A stretch of 6,097 nucleotides of DNA from Actinomycetes bacterium (GTDB taxonomy: Bacteria > Actinomycetota > Acidimicrobiia > Acidimicrobiales > RAAP-2), in NCBI GenBank assembly GCA_021781315.1, contig JAJXXB010000048.1:1-6097 (forward strand), read 5' to 3'. Positions 1-6,096 of the stretch are shown here, in pieces. The notes under the pieces were generated by a model, which saw only the letters and a list, made by a program, of their open reading frames with translations, was not told the origin of the DNA and did no database searches. Positions within the stretch are counted from its first letter, which is position 1. Each line of letters begins with the position of its first letter. The translations under genes were made by a program, and so were the position numbers.

Positions 1-1
1 T

Positions 2-1606
2 GATCGTCTTGGGTAGGTCGGCGAACTCGAGTCGGCGCACGCGCTTGTACGGCGCCAAGCGCTCGCGACAGTGGCGCAGGATGTCCCCGGCCAGCTCCTT
101 GGACGGCTCGACGCCCGCGACGAGGCTGACGTAGGCCTTGGGGATGGCGAGCTTCATCTCGTCGGGCGCCGGCACCACCGCCGCCTCGGCCACGGCCGGG
201 TGCTCGATGAGGACGCTCTCGAGCTCGAAGGGACTGATGCGGTAGTCACTCGATTTGAAGACGTCGTCGGTGCGGCCCACGTAGGTGATGTAGCCCTCCT
301 CGTCGGCGCTGGCGATGTCACCGGTGTGATAGCGCCCGCCGGCGAAGGCGACCGCGTTGCGCTCGTCGTCCGAACCGCCCGCCGCGCGGTACCCCGCCAT
401 CACGCCGACCGGGCGCTCGGGCTCGAGCACGACGCAGATCTCGCCCTCGGGAGCGACCTCGTCGGTGGCCGGACTCACGAGCTCGATCCGATACCCGGGA
501 ATCGGTCGTCCCATGGAACCGGGCTTCACCCGCTGGCCCGGCGTGTTACCGACCTGGACGGTGGTCTCGGTCTGACCGAAGCCGTCGCGAATGGTGAGCC
601 CCCAGGCCCGCTCCACGCGCTCGATCACCTCGGCGTTGAGCGGCTCGCCGGCACCGACCACCTCGCGCAGCGAGAGCGACCAGTCGGCCAGGTTCTGCTG
701 GATGAGCATTCGCCAGACCGTGGGTGGCGCGCAGAAGGTGGTGACCTTCGCGTCGCGCAGCACGTCGAGCATGGCGACGGCGTCGAAGCGTTCGTAGTTG
801 AACAGGCACGTCGTCGCCCCGGCGATCCACGGCGCGAACACGCAGGACCAGGCGTGCTTGGCCCAGCCCGGGCTCGAGACGTTGAGGTGGACGTCACCGG
901 GCTGGATGCCGATCCAGTACATGGTGGAGAGGTGTCCGATGGGATAGCTCGCGTGGGTGTGCTCGACCATCTTGGGTAGGGCGGTCGTGCCCGACGTGAA
1001 GTACACGAGGAGGGGATCGCTCGCGAGGGTCTCACCCTCAGGTGCGAAGTCCTCGCTGGCCGCCGCGTTCTCGTCGTAGCGGCGCCAGCCATCCCTCGCG
1101 CCGCCGACGATGACCTTGACGAAGTCGCCCGCCACGGCGTCGACGCGCGGTGCGACGTCGGCGCGCACGACCACTGCGCCGGCGTGGGCGCGCTCGACCC
1201 GGTCGGCCAGGTCGGCCTCGGTCAGGAGGGTTGTCGCCGGGATCAGTACCGCGCCCAGCTTCATCAGAGCCAGCGTCATCTCCCAGAGCTCGACCTGATT
1301 GCCCAGCACGACGAGCACGCGCGTTCCCCTCTCCACGCCGAGTTCGCGCAGCCAGTTGGCCACCTGGTTCGAGCGGCGCCGCAGCATCGCGAAGCTGTAG
1401 GAGTTCTCACTCCGATCGTCCTCGATGATGCGCAGGGCCGTCGCGTCGGGCGTCTCGGCCGCGAGGACGGCGTCGAACCAATCGAGGGCGAAGTTGAAGT
1501 GCTCGGGCCGGGGCCAGCGGAACTGTTCGTAGGCCGCGTGGTAATCGGAGCGCGTGGCGACCAGCAAGTCGCGGGCCGCGCGAAACGACGTGGAGTTGGA
1601 TGTCAT
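2..1606 (-). CDS. Acyl-CoA synthetase (AMP-binding, ANL superfamily), partial at left edge
   Basis: This enzyme activates a carboxylic acid with ATP to an acyl-adenylate and transfers the acyl group to CoA; it should be cytoplasmic. The frame is open for 535 codons from ATG at 1606 and runs off the left edge. Visible ANL motifs are the phosphate-binding loop TSGTTALPK (residues 204-212), APPTVWRML, GFGQTET (342-348), YHTGD (426-430) and the hinge-region GRTDD (444-448) followed by KSSDYR. The last residues read LPKTI, exactly where family members continue SGK with the catalytic lysine, so only a short C-terminus is missing. APPTVWRML and the overall layout resemble medium-chain/ACSM-like and acetyl-CoA synthetase-like ligases; the true substrate cannot be read. 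The loop has Ala209 where TSGTTG is commoner. A GAAAGG Shine-Dalgarno sits 7 nt before the ATG. The gene is divergent from the FUSC gene. Confidence 0.93.
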   Translation of the reverse strand, partial: MTSNSTSFRAARDLLVATRSDYHAAYEQFRWPRPEHFNFALDWFDAVLAAETPDATALRIIEDDRSENSYSFAMLRRRSNQVANWLRELGVERGTRVLVVLGNQVELWEMTLALMKLGAVLIPATTLLTEADLADRVERAHAGAVVVRADVAPRVDAVAGDFVKVIVGGARDGWRRYDENAAASEDFAPEGETLASDPLLVYFTSGTTALPKMVEHTHASYPIGHLSTMYWIGIQPGDVHLNVSSPGWAKHAWSCVFAPWIAGATTCLFNYERFDAVAMLDVLRDAKVTTFCAPPTVWRMLIQQNLADWSLSLREVVGAGEPLNAEVIERVERAWGLTIRDGFGQTETTVQVGNTPGQRVKPGSMGRPIPGYRIELVSPATDEVAPEGEICVVLEPERPVGVMAGYRAAGGSDDERNAVAFAGGRYHTGDIASADEEGYITYVGRTDDVFKSSDYRISPFELESVLIEHPAVAEAAVVPAPDEMKLAIPKAYVSLVAGVEPSKELAGDILRHCRERLAPYKRVRRLEFADLPKTI

Positions 1607-1613
1607 GAGACCG

Positions 1614-1619
1614 CCTTTC
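1614..1619 (-). promoter_or_regulatory. Ribosome binding site of the acyl-CoA synthetase gene
   Basis: GAAAGG on the minus strand lies 7 nt upstream of the ATG at 1606, which supports that start. The same GAAAGGCGG string precedes the HD-GYP gene at the other end of the window. Confidence 0.65.
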
Positions 1620-1640
1620 GCTATCAGTACTACACGACTG

Positions 1641-1666
1641 CGCGACGCCGGCCAAACGGCGTCGCG
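1641..1666. repeat. Perfect 10-bp inverted repeat in the divergent intergenic region
   Basis: Left arm CGCGACGCCG (1641-1650) and right arm CGGCGTCGCG (1657-1666) are exact reverse complements around the 6-nt spacer GCCAAA. The repeat lies 35 bases from the synthetase start and 86 bases from the FUSC start. No T-run follows on either strand, so it does not look like an intrinsic terminator. It could be an operator for a dimeric regulator or a hairpin in a leader RNA. A weak promoter-like pair on the minus strand (TTTGGC at 1656-1651, TAGTAC at 1632-1627, 18-nt spacer) would place the repeat over the -35 element, but that pair is a poor match. Confidence 0.6.
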
Positions 1667-1683
1667 AACGGGGGTCTCCTAGA

Positions 1684-1755
1684 GTGAGCCTGATGTCCCG
1701 CCTTCGCCACGGCCCCCGTCGCGTGGCGCTCGTCGCGCGGGGGCGGGTCTCGTGA
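1684..1755 (+). other. Possible short upstream ORF overlapping the FUSC start (GTGA)
   Basis: A frame beginning at GTG 1684 or ATG 1693 encodes 23 or 20 residues and ends at TGA 1753-1755. That stop overlaps the FUSC start codon (GTG 1752-1754) as GTGA, the arrangement typical of translational coupling. The peptide is Arg-rich (MSRLRHGPRRVALVARGRVS from the ATG). No strong ribosome binding site is visible ahead of it, and open frames this short arise by chance in GC-rich DNA. Confidence 0.2.
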
Positions 1756-3860
1756 GCCGCCTGGGCGGAGCGCTGCGCCACAACCTGCGCGTCGACGCCC
1801 AGTCCGTCGCTCCGGTCGTCGGCGCCATCACGGCCGCCCCCGTCATCGCCCTCTTCGTGCTGGGCGCGAGCCTCTCGAGCACCACGGGCGCCATCGCCAT
1901 GGCCGTCGGGGCCAACCTGGTCGCCATTGTCTCGCTCGTTGGCGCACCGCGGATCTCGCTGCCCCTCGCAGTGGCCGACGCGCTCGCGATGGGGGTCTCC
2001 GCCTTCGTCGGCACGGCGAGCGCCGGGCATCCCGCGTGGCACGTGGCCCTGCTCGTCCCGTGGTGCTTCGGCGCCGGTTTACTCGTTGCCTTCGGACAGA
2101 CCCAGGCCGCCATCGGCTCTCAGGCGATCATCGCCTTCACCGTGCTGGGGCGGTTCAGCGGATCGCTGGCCCTCGCCGCTCACCTCAGCCTGCTCGTCAC
2201 CCTGGGCGCCCTCGTCGAGGTCGTGGCCCTTGTCGCGCTACGCCTGCCCCCCAGCCTGCGTCACCAGCGCCACCAACTCGCGCGCGCCTGCGAGGCGGTC
2301 GCGGACCTGGCTCGCTCGAGCCCCGAGACGACCGCGATCTCGACGCTCGGCGTCGTCGACGAAGTAGAGACCGACCTCGACCGGCCCACGCTCTTCGGGC
2401 GGCGCGACGCGACGGTACTGCGATCCATCTTCAACCAGGTGCGGCGCGCCCGCCTCGAGTTGACGACCCTCGCCGGTTTGCGCGCCCGGCTGGGTAGCGA
2501 CGGCCCCGCGGCGACGCAGCTGCGCGTGGGCACCGACGTGATCGCCCTCGCCCTGGGCGACCTCGCGAGTCGCCTGCGGGGCCACGGCGTCGACGGCGAC
2601 TGGACGGCCTACGGCGACTCGATGCGACGGGTCCTCGCCAGCCTCGACGTCGAGCGATCGGGCGCTGCGGGCGACGAAGCGGTACTCGTCGGCCAGGGCA
2701 TTGATCACCTGCGCGCCATCGCCGGTCAGTTGCGCTCCGCCTGGAACCTCGTGAATGACCCGCGACTCGACGACGGTCGACACGCGTGGCGCGCCGAGCG
2801 CAGCGTGGTCGCCGACGCGGGGGTGAACCGCCTGGACAGCGCAATCGACGTCCTGCGCTCGGCCACGGCCTCGATGACGCCGGCGCTGCGCCACGCGATC
2901 CGACTCAGCGTCGCGGTACCGGCGTCGGTACTGCTCGCCCACTGGTGGGGCCTGCCGCGCGGCTACTGGCTGCCCTTCGCGGTGACCGTGATCTTGAAGC
3001 CCGACTACTCGACGTTGCTGCGTTACGGTGTCGGGCGCGTGATCGGCACGCTGCTCGGTGCGACCGCCGCCGCCCTTCTCATCAGCGGACTGCACCCCGA
3101 CGTGGGCGCAACCGCGGTACTCGTCGCCCTCTTCGCGTGGGCTGCGTACACGACCTGGTCGGCCAATTTCGCCCTGTCGATCGGCTTCGTGACCGCCCTC
3201 ATCCTCGTGCTGCTCAGCACCTCACTCCAGGACCCCGTCACGACAGCGCTCGACCGACTCGTGGAGATCTCCCTGGGCGCGGTCATCGCCACCGCGGCCT
3301 ATCTGATCTGGCCCACTCCCCCGCGCGCCGGCGTCGTCGAAGCCGAGGGCGCACTCTACGCGAGCCTCGCGCGCTACTGGGGCGCCGTCGCACCGCTGCT
3401 GGTGGGTGACACGAGCGATCGCGCCGCGGTCATCGACGCATCGCGGGCCGCGCGCGTCGCCTGGGGTCAGGCCGAAGCCGCCGTCGGACGCTCGGTCGTC
3501 GAGCCCCGCTCCACCCGCCTCGCCCCAGCCGAGGGCCAGGGTCTGCTCGCGGCCGCCCTGCGAGTGCTGCGTGCGACCCACGCGCTGCGCATCGACGCCG
3601 AGCGCGGTGCCACCACGGTCATGTCGAGCGACCTCGCGCACCTGATGTCGGCGATCGGCGCCTCACTCCAGCGTCTGAGCGACCTACTGACCTCCGACGA
3701 GGCCTCCGCGGGCATCGACCTGCGCACGCTCTTCGTGGCCGCGGAGGCGGCCCTCGTCGCGGCCGAGGCTCCCGCGTCGATCGCGGTGCATCTCGACGAG
3801 ATGGTGAACGCCACGAACACGGCGCGTCATCTCGTACGCTCCGTCCTCACCCACACGTAG
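1752..3860 (+). CDS. FUSC family membrane protein (YccS/AaeB-like putative exporter)
   Basis: This is a predicted inner-membrane protein of 702 residues, close to the usual length of full-size two-module FUSC proteins. The N-terminal hydrophobic block holds about six membrane helices (roughly residues 20-163). A soluble, helical, charged region follows (about 165-375). A second hydrophobic block spans about 380-521. It carries the family signature: GYW (404-406) in a helix ending ILKPDYSTLLRYG, then GRVIGTLLG (428-436). A cytoplasmic helical tail of about 180 residues ends the protein. Characterised relatives include AaeB, an exporter of hydroxybenzoic acids, but many members have no known substrate and none can be assigned here. 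GTG 1752 is the first start after the in-frame TAG at 1680; its ribosome site is weak, a G-rich stretch only. It is divergent from the acyl-CoA synthetase and 68 bases upstream of mscL. Confidence 0.88.
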   Translation: MSRLGGALRHNLRVDAQSVAPVVGAITAAPVIALFVLGASLSSTTGAIAMAVGANLVAIVSLVGAPRISLPLAVADALAMGVSAFVGTASAGHPAWHVALLVPWCFGAGLLVAFGQTQAAIGSQAIIAFTVLGRFSGSLALAAHLSLLVTLGALVEVVALVALRLPPSLRHQRHQLARACEAVADLARSSPETTAISTLGVVDEVETDLDRPTLFGRRDATVLRSIFNQVRRARLELTTLAGLRARLGSDGPAATQLRVGTDVIALALGDLASRLRGHGVDGDWTAYGDSMRRVLASLDVERSGAAGDEAVLVGQGIDHLRAIAGQLRSAWNLVNDPRLDDGRHAWRAERSVVADAGVNRLDSAIDVLRSATASMTPALRHAIRLSVAVPASVLLAHWWGLPRGYWLPFAVTVILKPDYSTLLRYGVGRVIGTLLGATAAALLISGLHPDVGATAVLVALFAWAAYTTWSANFALSIGFVTALILVLLSTSLQDPVTTALDRLVEISLGAVIATAAYLIWPTPPRAGVVEAEGALYASLARYWGAVAPLLVGDTSDRAAVIDASRAARVAWGQAEAAVGRSVVEPRSTRLAPAEGQGLLAAALRVLRATHALRIDAERGATTVMSSDLAHLMSAIGASLQRLSDLLTSDEASAGIDLRTLFVAAEAALVAAEAPASIAVHLDEMVNATNTARHLVRSVLTHT

Positions 3861-3880
3861 GCGATGTGACGTCCGAGCGC

Positions 3881-3904
3881 GAGACCGCCGCCCTCGGTAG
3901 TCTC
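3881..3904 (+). repeat. Imperfect inverted repeat ahead of mscL
   Basis: GAGAC (3881-3885) pairs with GTCTC (3900-3904). Inside it, CCG (3888-3890) pairs with CGG (3895-3897), leaving a 2x2 internal loop and a 4-nt apex. It lies in the 68-base gap between the FUSC and mscL genes. No T-run follows, so it is not a standard terminator. It may be a leader structure or chance. Confidence 0.25.
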
Positions 3905-3917
3905 GGCACTAACGAGC

Positions 3918-3924
3918 AAGGAGG
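3918..3924 (+). promoter_or_regulatory. Strong ribosome binding site that fixes the mscL start
   Basis: AAGGAGG is a perfect Shine-Dalgarno core 4 nt ahead of GTG 3929. It decides the start: the longer in-frame GTG at 3866 has no such site and would add 21 residues not seen on MscL proteins. Confidence 0.85.
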
Positions 3925-3928
3925 AACA

Positions 3929-4348
3929 GTGATCAAGGGTTTCAAAAACTTCTTAATGCAGGGTGATCTCATCGTCATCGCGGTCGGACTGGTGGTCGCG
4001 CTGGCGTTCTCCACCCTGATCAAGGCCTTCACCGATTCAATCATCACGCCACTCGTCAGCGCGATCGAGAGCTCCGCAGGCGGCACGCCGGGGCTGGGAT
4101 GGACGCTGAACGGCCAGTTCATCAACCTGGGCGCCTTCATCTCGGCCATCATCTACTTCGCCATTTTCATGGCGGTCATCTACTTCGTGCTCGTCGTGCC
4201 GTATCGCGCCTACATGGCCAAGCAGGGCAAGACCGTCTTCGGCCCGCCCCAGCCGGCCGCCCCCACCAAGACCTGTCCCGAGTGCCTCTCGAGTGACCTA
4301 CCCGTGGCCGCCACGCGCTGCAGTCACTGCGCGAGCGTCGTCGCGTAA
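3929..4348 (+). CDS. mscL: Large-conductance mechanosensitive channel MscL with C-terminal zinc ribbon
   Basis: MscL is a homo-oligomeric inner-membrane channel that opens under membrane tension and releases solutes on sudden hypo-osmotic shock. The 139-residue product begins MIKGFKNFLMQGD, close to MscL N-termini such as that of Mycobacterium tuberculosis. TM1 runs about residues 13-33 and is followed by KAFTDSIITPLV (32-43), another MscL hallmark. A short periplasmic loop (about 44-66) leads to TM2 (about 67-91) and the VVPYRAY exit. The usual C-terminal helical bundle is replaced by a Pro-rich linker and a four-cysteine zinc ribbon (C116, C119, C131, C134 as two CxxC pairs). The DLAVG pattern common in TM1 reads VIAVG here, so an aspartate is lost. 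From memory, zinc-ribbon MscL variants occur in other actinobacteria. The start is set by AAGGAGG, and a terminator follows. It may be co-transcribed with the FUSC gene. Confidence 0.95.
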   Translation: MIKGFKNFLMQGDLIVIAVGLVVALAFSTLIKAFTDSIITPLVSAIESSAGGTPGLGWTLNGQFINLGAFISAIIYFAIFMAVIYFVLVVPYRAYMAKQGKTVFGPPQPAAPTKTCPECLSSDLPVAATRCSHCASVVA

Positions 4349-4351
4349 CCT

Positions 4352-4373
4352 CGCCTCTCGCGGGGGCGTTTTT
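4352..4373 (+). terminator. Rho-independent terminator after mscL
   Basis: CGCCTCT (4352-4358) pairs with GGGGGCG (4362-4368), giving seven pairs including two G-U, around a CGC loop. A run of five T (4369-4373) follows at once. It starts 4 bases after the mscL stop. The minus strand has no T-run at this hairpin, so it serves the plus-strand genes and separates them from the convergent HD-GYP gene. Confidence 0.75.
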
Positions 4374-4388
4374 CCCTCTCCGACGCTC

Positions 4389-5870
4389 CTAATCGTCGAG
4401 CCCCCGAGGCGCGCCCAACGTCGCGTTGGACGTGAAGTCGAATCCATCGGCCAAGATGGCGACCGCGGCGGCGACGGCGTCGGCGTCGTAGCGCACGCCG
4501 GCTCCGGCGAGAACCTCGGCGATGGCGGCGTCGCGACCGAGTCCTGGCCGATAGGGCCGATGTTGGATCATGGCCTCGATCACGTCGGCGACCGCCACGA
4601 CGCGAGCCGGCAGGCAGATGGCCTCGCCCGCGAGACCCTGAGGATATCCCGAGCCGTCGAGGCGCTCGTGGTGCTGGAGGGCCACCTCGGCGATGGGCCA
4701 CGGCAGCGAGGCCCGCGAAAGGATCTCCCAGCCGATGCGCGCGTGCACCTTCATCATCTCGTACTCCAACGCGGAGAGACGGCCCGGCTTGGTCAGGATC
4801 TCCGCGGGCACCGCGATCTTGCCGATGTCGTGCACCTCCGCGGCCCGGCGTATCTGACCGACCATCTCATCGTCGAGACCCAGACGCACGGCAATCTGCT
4901 CGCTCAGGACACCGACGTTGGACTGGTGCCCCGCCGTGTAGGGATCGCGCATCTCGCCGATACCCGCCAGCGCCGCCAAGGTCGAGTCAAAGGCCATCTC
5001 CAGGCGCTCCATCGAACGCACGTGAGCCACGCCGTACTCACAGGCCTTGGCGATCTCGGCGACGCCTTCGATGGTCAGTGCGTCGAACTCGTGACGCCTC
5101 TCCCCGTAGATCGCCAACACCGCCCGCTGGTCACCGAGCGAGACGGGCGCGGCGAGGAGTGAGCGATAGCTGGCGTCCACCGTCGACGCCGAGACGGACG
5201 GGCCACCAGATGGATTCGCGACGTCGTCGACCACCTGAATGGTCGCGTCGCGCAGCGCTCTCGTCACGGCATCGAGCGCGGGATCGAGCGCGCCACCCAC
5301 GTCCCGTGACCCAGCGTCGTCGTTAAGGACGAACTCGACCCGTGGGTAGCCGAGATGTTCGACGATGCAGTCCGCGATCTCGCTCAACAGGACATCCTCG
5401 TCGTGCGCCGCGATCACGAGCTCGTTGATCCGCGCCAGCGCCCTAAACAACTTGTCGCGCTCGACGCGCTCGGTCTGATCATCAAATGACGTGATGACAC
5501 CCGTGACTCCCTCGGGCGAGATGATGGGCCAGGCGTCGACGAGGATCCACCGACGTGACCGACCCGGGATATCGATGCCCATGATGACCGTGCGCAGCGG
5601 GCAGCCGGTGCGTAGCGCCACCATCGCGGGGTGCTCGTCGCCGGGAAACGGGCTGCCGTCAGAGCGCACCGCGCCCCACTCCGGGCTGTGAGAGGTCCGA
5701 CCGACCACCTGTTCGAAGGGAAGTCCCAGTAGGGCTGCTGCCGCGCGGTTGCAGTCCACGATTGCGCCCGTCGCGTCCTGAAGGACGAAGCCCACGTCCA
5801 CGGAGTCGATGAAGTCTGACGAGATGAGAGCGTCGCGTACGTCAGTGGCCGTGCAGTTCACCACGCTCAC
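4389..5870 (-). CDS. PAS-GAF-HD-GYP protein, predicted cyclic-di-GMP phosphodiesterase
   Basis: The 493-residue product should bind a signal through its sensor domains and hydrolyse cyclic-di-GMP in the cytoplasm; no membrane helix is visible. A PAS domain spans about residues 15-135, with NRAAAALLG and a DGSPFPGDEHP segment. A GAF-like domain spans about 145-285, and the HD-GYP domain about 290-475. The catalytic set looks complete: RDPYTAGH (308-315), H347-D348 with K351, H376, H400-H401, DGSGYP (405-410), D429 and RPYR (438-441). The residue four before H315 is Tyr, not the Glu of the RDPETG type, which suggests a two-metal site (inference). There is no GGDEF or EAL domain. GTG codons at 5870, 5864 and 5861 all fit; the GAAAGG site is only 3 nt from the first but 9 nt from 5864, so 5864 (491 residues) may be the true start. 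The ligand is unknown. Confidence 0.93.
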   Translation of the reverse strand: MSVVNCTATDVRDALISSDFIDSVDVGFVLQDATGAIVDCNRAAAALLGLPFEQVVGRTSHSPEWGAVRSDGSPFPGDEHPAMVALRTGCPLRTVIMGIDIPGRSRRWILVDAWPIISPEGVTGVITSFDDQTERVERDKLFRALARINELVIAAHDEDVLLSEIADCIVEHLGYPRVEFVLNDDAGSRDVGGALDPALDAVTRALRDATIQVVDDVANPSGGPSVSASTVDASYRSLLAAPVSLGDQRAVLAIYGERRHEFDALTIEGVAEIAKACEYGVAHVRSMERLEMAFDSTLAALAGIGEMRDPYTAGHQSNVGVLSEQIAVRLGLDDEMVGQIRRAAEVHDIGKIAVPAEILTKPGRLSALEYEMMKVHARIGWEILSRASLPWPIAEVALQHHERLDGSGYPQGLAGEAICLPARVVAVADVIEAMIQHRPYRPGLGRDAAIAEVLAGAGVRYDADAVAAAVAILADGFDFTSNATLGAPRGLDD

Positions 5871-5873
5871 CCG

Positions 5874-5879
5874 CCTTTC
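5874..5879 (-). promoter_or_regulatory. Ribosome binding site of the HD-GYP gene
   Basis: GAAAGG on the minus strand lies 3 nt before GTG 5870, 9 nt before GTG 5864 and 12 nt before GTG 5861. Normal spacing favours 5864. The longer string AAGGCGGGTGA also resembles an extended Shine-Dalgarno that would overlap the 5870 codon, again pointing to a start just downstream. Confidence 0.5.
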
Positions 5880-5902
5880 CGACGCCCGTCAGGCACCCAA
5901 CC

Positions 5903-5931
5903 ACGTTAGCGATCGACTGATTTCCTTTCAC
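5903..5931 (-). promoter_or_regulatory. Possible promoter of the HD-GYP gene
   Basis: On the minus strand GTGAAA (5931-5926) and TAACGT (5908-5903) are separated by 17 nt. Each matches the TTGACA and TATAAT consensus at four of six positions. The pair sits in the 64-base gap before the gene, at a sensible distance from its ribosome site. The match is weak and it begins right after the stop of the upstream ORF. Confidence 0.22.
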
Positions 5932-5934
5932 CCC

Positions 5935-6096
5935 CTAGACCAGGGTCGTTAGACACATCTGCGTGTCGTGGGATCTGTCAACGCGCGCCCAACACTCGCC
6001 CACGCGTCGATCCACGTCCGCCGCGACCTCGTCCGGATTGATCGACACTCGCCGTGCTCGAAGCACCATCAGCTCGGTGTATGTCGCCCCCGCGAA
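5935..6096 (-). CDS. Unidentified protein, C-terminal fragment running off the right edge
   Basis: A minus-strand frame is open from the window edge to TAG at 5937-5935, giving 53 residues with no start needed inside the window. The readable part includes TYTELMVLRARRVSINPDEV and then DVDRRVGECWARVDRS, ending CLTTLV. Third positions are mostly G or C and the composition looks protein-like (mixed charged and hydrophobic, helical). Of the other two minus frames, one stops within about 30 bases of the edge and the other at a TGA inside the stretch. One plus-strand frame is also open here but gives a low-complexity Ser/Thr/Arg peptide. I do not recognise the family. If real, it lies 64 bases upstream of the HD-GYP gene on the same strand and could share a transcript with it. 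Confidence 0.5.
   Translation of the reverse strand, partial: FAGATYTELMVLRARRVSINPDEVAADVDRRVGECWARVDRSHDTQMCLTTLV

Noticed and set aside
71..979. Long plus-strand open frame of 302 codons
   Set aside because: It is codon-aligned and antisense to the acyl-CoA synthetase, which shows clear ANL motifs. The product is His/Arg/Gly-rich with no recognisable domain, a typical mirror frame in GC-rich DNA.
1407..2113. Minus-strand open frames crossing the divergent intergenic region
   Set aside because: They overlap the starts of two convincing genes, and the products are low-complexity Arg/Ala/Asp sequences.
2238..3095. Minus-strand open frame of 285 codons inside the FUSC gene
   Set aside because: It is antisense to a well-supported membrane protein and has no domain features; it arises from the GC bias.
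3866..3928. 21-residue N-terminal extension of MscL from GTG 3866
   Set aside because: There is no ribosome site at 3866, the added residues do not resemble MscL, and a perfect AAGGAGG sits before GTG 3929.
4381..4398. Inverted repeat CGACG/CGTCG over the HD-GYP stop codon
   Set aside because: Short stem, 8-nt loop and no T-run on the minus strand, so it cannot be called a terminator for the HD-GYP gene.
4293..5162. Plus-strand open frame of 289 codons over the HD-GYP gene
   Set aside because: It is antisense to intact HD-GYP catalytic motifs and begins inside mscL and runs through its terminator.
5270..5292. Tandem ATCGAGCGCGG-like repeat in the HD-GYP gene
   Set aside because: It encodes the repeated Ala-Leu-Asp segment of the GAF region and is explained by coding sequence.
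5952..5967. Small inverted repeat GACAC/GTGTC with a 6-nt loop
   Set aside because: Five base pairs only, inside the tail of the right-edge ORF and without a T-run; expected by chance.
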